DNA of 6,403 bases, taken from contig DRKO01000130.1 of the NCBI GenBank assembly GCA_011051745.1, positions 1 to 6,403 of the forward strand, read 5' to 3'. The number at the start of each line of letters is the position of its first letter. The first letter of the stretch is position 1. This DNA is from Chloroflexota bacterium. GTDB lineage: Bacteria; Chloroflexota; Anaerolineae; Aggregatilineales; UBA3940. Made by a program: the position numbers and the translations under genes. Below the pieces are notes generated by a model that was not told the origin of the DNA, made no database searches, and saw nothing but the letters and a program-made list of their open reading frames with translations. Shown here piece by piece: positions 1 to 5,288 of this stretch.

Positions 1-1
1 A

Positions 2-1093
2 AAACTTACCCGGCGGCAGGAATATATCCTCGGCCTGATCGTCCGCGAATACGTCAAGAAACCGCTCCCTGTCAGCTCAAAGGCGCTGGTGGAGAGGTAC
101 CGGCTCAACGTCAGTTCGGCGACGGTGCGGAACGACATGGCGGCGCTGGAAGAGCTGGGCCTGATCACCGCGCCGCACACCTCGGCCGGTCGTATCCCCA
201 CCGAGGCCGGATACCGTCTCTTCGTCCAGCGGTTGATCAACGACACCGAGCTTTCGCTGGCCGAGCAGCGCACCATCCGCCACCAGTTCCATCAGGCACG
301 GGCCGATCTGGAGGAGTGGCTGCGGCTGGCGGCCTCCATTCTGGCCCACACCGCCCACACGGCTTCGGTCGTCACCGCGCCGAAGACTCAGCGGGCCCGC
401 TTCAAGCATCTGGAACTGATCCACACACACGGGCGGCTGGTGCTGATGGTGCTTGTGCTGGAGGGCGGCGACGTGCGTCAGCAGATGTTGACGCTGGCCG
501 AGCCAGTCTCGCAGGAGAAGCTAAGCGAGGCGGCGGATCGGATCAACGGCCAGTGCCTGGGGTTGAACGCCGCCGAGATACGCGCCGGGGCGATCCATCA
601 GCCGACGCTCGATCAGGAGATCATGGAGCTGGCCGCCGACCTGATCGAGCAGGCCGAACAGCACCACCTGCGCATCTATTCGGACGGGCTGGTGAACATC
701 CTCGACCCCGATCACCTGCTGACCCAGTTACAGATCGCCGATCCGCAGAAGCGGGAGGAACTGGCCCGTATGCTGGCCGAGGTGGACAGCGAGGGCGCGC
801 GCCAGACGCTCCACCTGCTCGAGGAGCAAAGCCTGCTGGAGGAAGTCCTCACCGAGGCACTGGCCCCCGACATTCAGGGGGTGCAGGTCGTGATCGCCGG
901 TGAGGGGCGCTGGGATGAACTGAGCCAGACCAGCATGGTGCTTTCGCGTTACGGAATCTTCGGGCAGACGACCGGCGCGCTGGGGGTGCTCGGCCCGATC
1001 CGTCTGCACTACGGGCGGGCGATCTCCGCCGTGCGCTATGTCGCCGGGCTGATGAGCGACATGTTGATTGACCTCTACGGCGAGGGCGAGTGA
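2..1093 (+). CDS. hrcA: Heat-inducible transcription repressor HrcA (5' partial)
   Basis: HrcA is the cytoplasmic DNA-binding repressor of class I heat-shock genes. It binds CIRCE operators, and its activity is normally supported by the GroE chaperonin. The frame is already open at base 2 and reads KLTRRQEYILGLIVREYV, which matches the usual HrcA N-terminus, so only a few codons and the start lie outside the window. 363 residues are visible, close to the usual total of about 340-370. The winged-helix region is clear: VSSKALVERY, then SSATVRNDM from visible residue 38, then the LEELGLI and HTSAGRIPTEAGYR signatures. The rest fits the GAF-like and dimerisation domains, including the late stretch RYGIFGQTTGALGVLGPIR and a C-terminus ending in DLYGEGE. 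The GTG at 89 is internal and is not the start, because conserved sequence continues upstream of it. The gene is followed by grpE in the same direction after 176 bases. Identity is secure; repression of these neighbours is inferred from the family. Confidence 0.96.
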   Translation, partial: KLTRRQEYILGLIVREYVKKPLPVSSKALVERYRLNVSSATVRNDMAALEELGLITAPHTSAGRIPTEAGYRLFVQRLINDTELSLAEQRTIRHQFHQARADLEEWLRLAASILAHTAHTASVVTAPKTQRARFKHLELIHTHGRLVLMVLVLEGGDVRQQMLTLAEPVSQEKLSEAADRINGQCLGLNAAEIRAGAIHQPTLDQEIMELAADLIEQAEQHHLRIYSDGLVNILDPDHLLTQLQIADPQKREELARMLAEVDSEGARQTLHLLEEQSLLEEVLTEALAPDIQGVQVVIAGEGRWDELSQTSMVLSRYGIFGQTTGALGVLGPIRLHYGRAISAVRYVAGLMSDMLIDLYGEGE

Positions 1094-1148
1094 GGCCGGA
1101 ATATTCTGCCCGCGCCGCCAGACCCGACGCCAGTATAAGAGAAGTATC

Positions 1149-1207
1149 AGAATCACCCTCCGGTGGGTCCGATTCTAACGTTCATCTAACACCCGGGGGC
1201 TAGAATC
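1149..1207 (+). promoter_or_regulatory. Overlapping inverted repeats in the hrcA-grpE gap
   Basis: The gap holds three related short words. AGAATC at 1149-1154 can pair with GATTCT at 1171-1176, extended inward by ACCC (1155-1158) with GGGT (1165-1168) around a short loop. The same middle word, as GATTCTA at 1171-1177, is an exact inverted match to TAGAATC at 1201-1207. The two pairings cannot form together. TCTAAC also occurs twice, at 1174 and 1185, spaced 11 bases start to start. There is no T-run after the first hairpin, so it is not a standard intrinsic terminator. Possible roles are an operator, an mRNA-processing hairpin or a switchable leader; none is established. Confidence 0.45.
1201..1206 (+). 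promoter_or_regulatory. Possible -10 element upstream of grpE
   Basis: TAGAAT at 1201-1206 resembles a sigma-70-type -10 box and matches the TAGAAT in the proposed dnaJ promoter at 3947. No convincing -35 lies 15-19 bases upstream; the best there are AACGTT and ACGTTC. It would start a transcript about 55-60 bases before grpE. grpE may equally be read through from the hrcA promoter outside the window. Confidence 0.2.
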
Positions 1208-1256
1208 CCCACGATAGAGTCCCTCTGAAGGATGATCTGACTACTGACGGCGAAGC

Positions 1257-1264
1257 AAGAGGAG
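1257..1264 (+). promoter_or_regulatory. Ribosome binding site of grpE
   Basis: AAGAGGAG lies 5 bases before a GTG codon at 1270. It supports GTG as the grpE start; the protein that follows has the expected short acidic N-terminal tail. Confidence 0.75.
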
Positions 1265-1269
1265 TAGCT

Positions 1270-1851
1270 GTGAGCGATAAGGATAAACTGAAACCAACGG
1301 ATGGCTCTGCTCCCGGTGAAGCCTCCGAGGCGGAGCAGACGCCGCCCGAAGAAGAGGCCATCGTTCAGAAGGTCGGCGAGCAGCAGGTGGCGGACCTGGA
1401 AGCGCAACTGGAAGAGGCGAAGACACAGGCCGCCGAATATCTGGACGGCTGGCAACGCGCCCGTGCCGAGCTGGCGAACTTCAAGAAACGCATGGAGCGC
1501 GAGAAAGCCCAGTGGGAGGAGGACATCCGGGGCGAGGTGCTCAGCAGCCTGCTGGAAGTCCTGGATGACTTCGACCGGGCGATGGACAACCTGCCGGATG
1601 AGATCGCCGATCACGACTGGGTGGATGGCATCAGGCTGATCCACCGCAAGCTCTGGGCGCAACTGGAGGCGCTGGGGCTGCGGGAGATCGAGGTCGAGGA
1701 AGGACAGCCCTTCGACCCCCGATTTCATGAGGCTGTCACGCATGAGCAGAGCGACGACCACGAGGAGGGCGCGGTCATTGAGGTGCTCCGCAAGGGCTAC
1801 ATGATCAACGACCGTGTGCTCCGCCATGCAATGGTGCGCGTCGCGAGCTGA
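1270..1851 (+). CDS. grpE: Nucleotide exchange factor GrpE
   Basis: GrpE is the cytoplasmic dimeric cofactor that opens the DnaK nucleotide cleft, releasing ADP so that ATP can bind and substrate can leave. The predicted protein has 193 residues, normal for the family. A charged, low-complexity N-terminal tail (about residues 1-35) leads into a long heptad-like helix (about 36-100) rich in Glu, Ala and Leu, with ARAELANFKKRMEREK typical of the GrpE dimer stalk. VLDDFDRAMDN follows. The C-terminal beta domain that contacts DnaK carries the family signature PFDPRFHEAV from residue 147 and ends with KGYMINDRVLRHAMVRV. The GTG start is chosen for its Shine-Dalgarno sequence. dnaK begins 63 bases downstream, so the pair is very probably co-transcribed. 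GrpE helices act as a thermosensor in some bacteria, which cannot be judged here. Identity is secure. Confidence 0.97.
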   Translation: MSDKDKLKPTDGSAPGEASEAEQTPPEEEAIVQKVGEQQVADLEAQLEEAKTQAAEYLDGWQRARAELANFKKRMEREKAQWEEDIRGEVLSSLLEVLDDFDRAMDNLPDEIADHDWVDGIRLIHRKLWAQLEALGLREIEVEEGQPFDPRFHEAVTHEQSDDHEEGAVIEVLRKGYMINDRVLRHAMVRVAS

Positions 1852-1896
1852 TGAACACAAAACCAGAACTTATCAGGATTGGTCAAGACTGAGAGA

Positions 1897-1907
1897 AAGG
1901 GAGTGAT
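1897..1907 (+). promoter_or_regulatory. Strong ribosome binding site of dnaK
   Basis: AAGGGAGTGAT matches 9 of 11 bases of the full anti-16S complement AAGGAGGTGAT. It lies in an AT-rich patch just before the ATG at 1915. The long match fits high translation of dnaK and fixes its start. Confidence 0.75.
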
Positions 1908-1914
1908 ATAAAAC

Positions 1915-3783
1915 ATGGGAAGGATCATTGGAATTGACCTGGGAACGACCAACTCGGTGGCGGCGGTCATGGAAGGCGGCGAGCCGACCGTGATCCCCTC
2001 CGCGGAAGGTGGGCGGTTGTTCCCTTCGGTGGTTGCGATTGACAAAAACGGTCAGCTACTGGTCGGGCAGATCGCCAAGCGTCAGGCGGTTACCAACAGC
2101 GAAAACACGATCTTCTCGATCAAGCGCTTCATGGGACGCAAGTACGATGACCCCGAAGTGCAGAAGGCCATCAAGCGCGTTCCTTACAAGGTGACGAAGG
2201 CCCCTAACGGGGATGTCCGGGTTGTGATGGGCGGTAAGGAATACTCGCCGCCTGAAATCTCGGCCATGATTCTGCAGAAGATCAAGGCCGACGTTGAAGC
2301 GTATCTGGGCGAGAAGATCACGCAGGCGGTGATCACCGTCCCGGCCTACTTCAACGACAGCCAGCGGCAGGCGACGAAGGACGCCGGACGTATCGCCGGG
2401 CTGGAGGTGCTGCGGATCATCAACGAGCCGACGGCCTCCTCGCTGGCATACGGGCTGGACAGGAAGAAGGACGAGACCATCGCCGTGTACGACCTGGGCG
2501 GCGGCACGTTCGACATCAGCATTCTGGATGTCGGGGATGGCGTCTTTGAGGTGCGCTCGACGAACGGCGACACCTTCCTGGGCGGCGATGACTTCGATCA
2601 GCGCATCATTGACTGGCTGGCCGATGAGTTCCTGCGTGAGCAGGGCATTGACCTGCGGAATGACAAGCCCGCGCTCCAGCGCCTCAAAGAGGCGGCTGAG
2701 AACGCCAAGAAGGAACTCTCGACCAAGCAGGAGACCGAGATCAACCTGCCCTACATCACCGCCGATGCCAGCGGCCCGAAGCATCTCCAGATGACGCTGA
2801 CGCGGGCCAAGCTGGAGCAACTGGTTGAGGACCTGATCCAGCGCACCATCGAGCCCTGCAAGCGGGCGCTTGAGGACGCTGGCCTGAAGCCCTCCGACAT
2901 TGACGAGGTGATTCTGGTCGGCGGCATGACCCGTATGCCCGCCGTGCAGCGTGCGGTGACCGAGTTCTTCGGCAAGGAGCCGCACAAGGGCGTGAACCCC
3001 GATGAGGTGGTCGCGCTTGGCGCGGCCATTCAGGCCGGTGTGCTGGGCGGCGAGGTGAAGGACGTGCTCCTGCTCGACGTTACGCCGCTGACGCTCAGCG
3101 TGGAGACGCTGGGCGGCGTCGCGACGCCGATCATCGAGCGGAACACGACCATTCCGGTCTCGCGCAGCCAGATCTTCAGCACGGCGGCAGACGGGCAGAC
3201 GCAGGTTGAGATTCACGTTGTGCAGGGTGAGCGCCCGATGGCTGCCGACAACAAGAGCCTGGGCCGCTTCATCCTGGACGGCATCCCGCCCGCGCCGCGA
3301 GGCGTGCCGCAGATCGAAGTGACCTTCGATATTGACGCGGACGGCATCCTGACCGTCAGGGCGGAGGACAAGGCGACCGGTCGTGAGCAGCATATCACGA
3401 TCCAGCCCTCCAGCGGCCTGACGGAAGAGGAAATCCAGCAGATGATCCGCGAGGCGGAGAAGCACGCCGAGGAAGACCGGCTGCGTAAAGAGCGGCAGGA
3501 AGCCCGGAACATGGCCGACAACGCCATCTACTCCGCCGAGAAGATGCTCCGTGAGCATGGCGATCAGATACCTGAGGACGTTAAGCGCGTCACCCAGGAG
3601 AAGATTGACGCAACCCGCAAGGCGATGGAGGCGGAGGACATTGGCGAAATCCGCCGGGTCACCGACGATCTGCTGCGTCAGATTCAGACGCTGGGCGCGT
3701 CCATGTACCAGCAGGCCGAGACCAGCGAGGCGGGCGAACAGCCAGGCGATGAAGACGTTGTCGAGGGTGAGGTCATTGACTAG
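1915..3783 (+). CDS. dnaK: Molecular chaperone DnaK (Hsp70)
   Basis: DnaK is the cytoplasmic Hsp70 that binds exposed hydrophobic peptides in an ATP-controlled cycle with DnaJ and GrpE. The 622-residue protein is complete. The nucleotide-binding domain opens with IGIDLGTTNS (residues 5-14). It has VITVPAYFNDSQRQAT around Pro143, NEPTAS with Glu171, and DLGGGTFDIS from Asp193, with Thr198 at the conserved phosphate-site threonine, then ILVGGMTRMPAV. The hydrophobic interdomain linker DVLLLDVTP covers 383-391. The substrate-binding beta domain follows, with ERNTTIPVSRSQIFSTAADG and FDIDADGILTV. A helical lid rich in Glu, Arg and Lys leads to a flexible acidic tail ending in EGEVID. The segment after SIKRFMGRKYDD is the long form that many Firmicutes lack. 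The reading frame avoids TTA, CTA and TCA codons over most of its length, which creates a long empty antisense frame. A terminator follows 24 bases after the stop. Confidence 0.99.
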   Translation: MGRIIGIDLGTTNSVAAVMEGGEPTVIPSAEGGRLFPSVVAIDKNGQLLVGQIAKRQAVTNSENTIFSIKRFMGRKYDDPEVQKAIKRVPYKVTKAPNGDVRVVMGGKEYSPPEISAMILQKIKADVEAYLGEKITQAVITVPAYFNDSQRQATKDAGRIAGLEVLRIINEPTASSLAYGLDRKKDETIAVYDLGGGTFDISILDVGDGVFEVRSTNGDTFLGGDDFDQRIIDWLADEFLREQGIDLRNDKPALQRLKEAAENAKKELSTKQETEINLPYITADASGPKHLQMTLTRAKLEQLVEDLIQRTIEPCKRALEDAGLKPSDIDEVILVGGMTRMPAVQRAVTEFFGKEPHKGVNPDEVVALGAAIQAGVLGGEVKDVLLLDVTPLTLSVETLGGVATPIIERNTTIPVSRSQIFSTAADGQTQVEIHVVQGERPMAADNKSLGRFILDGIPPAPRGVPQIEVTFDIDADGILTVRAEDKATGREQHITIQPSSGLTEEEIQQMIREAEKHAEEDRLRKERQEARNMADNAIYSAEKMLREHGDQIPEDVKRVTQEKIDATRKAMEAEDIGEIRRVTDDLLRQIQTLGASMYQQAETSEAGEQPGDEDVVEGEVID

Positions 3784-3793
3784 CGTCCGGCAT

Positions 3794-3859
3794 CGCTGAC
3801 CGTCCGGGGCTGGCATCATCACACCGGTGATGCCGGCCCTTTTGATTCCCCGGACAGCG
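3794..3859 (+). repeat. Outer inverted repeat enclosing the dnaK terminator
   Basis: CGCTG-ACCG-TCCGGGG at 3794-3809 is the inverse of CCCCGGACAGCG at 3848-3859, apart from the four-base ACCG bulge. The repeat surrounds the terminator stem and its T-run and overlaps the stem by three bases on the left (3807-3809). It could close a larger stem in read-through RNA or compete with the terminator. CGTCCGG is also repeated directly at about 3786 and 3801. The function is not known. Confidence 0.5.
3807..3843 (+). terminator. Intrinsic terminator after dnaK
   Basis: GGGCTGGCATCA (3807-3818) pairs with TGATGCCGGCCC (3828-3839), a 12-base stem with one G-U pair, followed directly by TTTT at 3840-3843. 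An alternative fold pairs ATCAC with GTGAT around an ACCG tetraloop and bulges three bases. The position right after the dnaK stop suggests that most hrcA-grpE-dnaK transcripts end here, before dnaJ. Confidence 0.85.
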
Positions 3860-3899
3860 GCTAAAGCTCCGCCCGCCGCGATCCCCCGCCGACCGGAAG

Positions 3900-3939
3900 C
3901 CTCCCCCTGAATGAAACAGCGCTTGTTGCAGGGGGGAGG
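3900..3939 (+). repeat. Inverted repeat at the dnaJ promoter
   Basis: CCTCCCCCTG at 3900-3909 is the inverse of CAGGGGGGAGG at 3929-3939, except for one extra G. The 19-base centre contains AACA and TGTT, which can continue the pairing around a GCGCT loop. The right arm and centre overlap the proposed -35 element at 3923-3928, the classical position for a repressor operator. It does not match CIRCE (TTAGCACTC and its inverse) or the HspR HAIR motif. There is no T-run, so a terminator role is unlikely. Confidence 0.5.
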
Positions 3940-3952
3940 ACTGCTATAGAAT
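3923..3952 (+). promoter_or_regulatory. Probable dnaJ promoter
   Basis: TTGTTG at 3923-3928 is followed after 16 bases by TATAGA (3945-3950), or after 18 bases by the overlapping TAGAAT (3947-3952). Both pairs fit a sigma-70-type promoter. The AT-rich patch stands out in GC-rich surroundings and lies just downstream of the dnaK terminator, so dnaJ needs a promoter here. Transcription would begin near 3958, giving a leader of about 80 bases. Confidence 0.55.
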
Positions 3953-3969
3953 AATAGGCCTGACCCCGG

Positions 3970-3975
3970 TACAAT
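3970..3975 (+). promoter_or_regulatory. Possible second -10 element before dnaJ
   Basis: TACAAT at 3970-3975, within GTACAAT, is identical to the -10 box proposed for prmA at 5277. No good -35 lies the right distance upstream, so it is a weak alternative to the promoter at 3923-3952. Confidence 0.2.
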
Positions 3976-4040
3976 TGATCCAGAAGGGGCGATGGACGCC
4001 TTGCAGCGCCAGCGCCGATCATTGTTGCGGATACGGACTT

Positions 4041-5189
4041 ATGTCACCCAAACGCGATTATTACGAGATTCTGGGCGTCCCCCGGGGCGCGTCACAGGAC
4101 GAGATCAAGCGGGCCTTCCGGCGTAAGGCACGCCAGTACCATCCTGATGTGAGCGACGACCCCGGCGCCGAGGATCGCTTCAAAGAGGTGAACGAGGCTT
4201 ACGAAGTCCTCAGCGACCCCAGCAAACGGGCCGCTTATGATCGCTTCGGCCATGCGGGCGTCAACGGCACGGCAGGCGTGGACCCCTTCGCCGGTTTCGC
4301 GGATATTGGCGACATTTTCGATGAGTTCTTCGGCGGAGGGTTTCGGACACGGACGCGGCGTGCCCCGCGACGCGGGCAGGATTTGCAGTATCGCCTCACG
4401 ATAGACTTTGAGGAAGCGATCTTCGGGACTGAGCGCGAGATCGAGTTTGAACAGACGACCACCTGCCCGGCCTGCCGGGGAACCGGCGCGGAGCCGGGAA
4501 CCAGCCCGATTCGCTGCCCGACCTGCGGGGGCAGGGGGCAGGTGCGCAATGTGCGGCAGACGTTCCTGGGCCAGATGGTGAACATCACGACCTGCCCGGA
4601 TTGCCGGGGGAGCGGCGAGGTCGTGAGCACGCCCTGCCGGGAGTGCGGAGGGCGGGGACAGGTGCGCCAGGTGCGCCGCCTGACGGTCAACATCCCCGCT
4701 GGTGTGGATCACGGGACGCAGATTCGGATCAGCGGGGAGGGCGAGCCCGGTTCAAACGGCGGGCCGCCCGGCAACCTTTACATCATCATCTCGGTTCGGC
4801 CACATCGCTATTTCCGCCGCCGTGATGACGACCTGCTGATCAAAATCCAGATCAACGTGGCGCAGGCCGCGCTGGGGCACGTGGTGCGGGTCCCGATCCT
4901 GACGCCGGGCGGCGAGTCCTCAACGGAACTGGAGATTCCACCCGGCACGCAGTCGGGGCAGGTGTTTGTCATCAAGGGGAAAGGCGTGCCACGCCTGCGC
5001 CGTGACGGGACGCACGTCGGCTATGGTGACCTGCTGGTGATTGTGGAGGTCGAGATACCGAAGCGGCTTACTCAGGAGCAGCGCGAGCTATTCGAGCAGC
5101 TTGGCGAGACGCTGGGTGAGGCCGTGATCCCGCCCGCTCATGAGAAAGGTTTCTTCGAGCGCGTGATAGACTGGCTGGGCGGGGAATAA
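4041..5189 (+). CDS. dnaJ: Chaperone protein DnaJ (type I Hsp40)
   Basis: DnaJ binds unfolded proteins, delivers them to DnaK and stimulates DnaK ATP hydrolysis. From the ATG at 4041 it has 382 residues, the usual length. The J domain (about 1-70) starts RDYYEILGV and carries the catalytic HPD at 34-36. A short Gly/Phe region follows, with DPFAGF and DIFDEFFGGGF. Four zinc-binding CxxCxGxG repeats start at Cys142 (CPACRGTG), Cys159 (CPTCGGRG), Cys185 (CPDCRGSG) and Cys199 (CRECGGRG), enough for two zinc sites. The C-terminal substrate-binding and dimer domains follow, with VNIPAGVDHGTQIRISGEGE and FVIKGKGVPRLR. A longer frame from TTG 3975 would add 22 residues before the J domain; they do not look like DnaJ and are rejected. 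The chosen ATG has only a poor Shine-Dalgarno sequence (GGA at 4035). dnaJ is separated from dnaK by a terminator and seems to have its own promoter. Confidence 0.98.
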   Translation: MSPKRDYYEILGVPRGASQDEIKRAFRRKARQYHPDVSDDPGAEDRFKEVNEAYEVLSDPSKRAAYDRFGHAGVNGTAGVDPFAGFADIGDIFDEFFGGGFRTRTRRAPRRGQDLQYRLTIDFEEAIFGTEREIEFEQTTTCPACRGTGAEPGTSPIRCPTCGGRGQVRNVRQTFLGQMVNITTCPDCRGSGEVVSTPCRECGGRGQVRQVRRLTVNIPAGVDHGTQIRISGEGEPGSNGGPPGNLYIIISVRPHRYFRRRDDDLLIKIQINVAQAALGHVVRVPILTPGGESSTELEIPPGTQSGQVFVIKGKGVPRLRRDGTHVGYGDLLVIVEVEIPKRLTQEQRELFEQLGETLGEAVIPPAHEKGFFERVIDWLGGE

Positions 5190-5192
5190 GCA

Positions 5193-5243
5193 CGCCGGGT
5201 GAGGCCCCCCGTCGCTGAGCCGCAGTTCCGAACGCTCCCGGCG
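5193..5243 (+). repeat. Weak inverted repeat in the dnaJ-prmA gap
   Basis: CGCCGGG at 5193-5199 is the exact inverse of CCCGGCG at 5237-5243, with a 37-base interval. TATTTT begins at 5251, eight bases after the right arm. The large loop and the distance to the T-rich stretch make this a poor intrinsic terminator. No other terminator for dnaJ is evident in the gap. Confidence 0.25.
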
Positions 5244-5254
5244 GATCGTGTATT

Positions 5255-5282
5255 TTGAACTCCCCCGGCCCCCCTGTACAAT
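5255..5282 (+). promoter_or_regulatory. prmA promoter, probably giving a leaderless mRNA
   Basis: TTGAAC (5255-5260) and TACAAT (5277-5282) are separated by 16 bases, and TG directly precedes the -10 box. The -10 ends only six bases before the ATG at 5289, so transcription would start at or next to the A of the start codon. The bases between (AGCCCC) contain no Shine-Dalgarno sequence, which agrees with leaderless translation. Confidence 0.65.
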
Positions 5283-5288
5283 AGCCCC

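Noticed and set aside
89..91. GTG at 89 as the hrcA start
   Set aside because: The frame is open to base 2 and the upstream residues match the conserved HrcA N-terminus, so the gene is truncated by the window edge and does not start here.
316..903. 195-codon plus-strand frame inside hrcA
   Set aside because: It is a shifted frame within a clearly conserved hrcA coding region. The product is rich in Gly, Ala, Arg and Pro, as expected for a GC-rich shadow frame.
1149..1176. Intrinsic terminator after hrcA
   Set aside because: The hairpin is followed by AACGTTCATC rather than a T-run, and its stem is bulged, so a standard terminator is not supported.
2056..3822. 588-codon open frame on the minus strand opposite dnaK
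   Set aside because: Its codons are in exact register with dnaK codons, so it stays open only because dnaK avoids TTA, CTA and TCA. The translation shows no family motif, and its N-terminal end runs through the terminator. Long antisense frames opposite Hsp70 genes are a known artefact of codon bias.
3975..4040. TTG-initiated N-terminal extension of dnaJ
   Set aside because: The 22 extra residues (with a Cys pair and no J-domain similarity) precede a standard DnaJ start. The TTG lacks a Shine-Dalgarno sequence and overlaps a possible -10 box.
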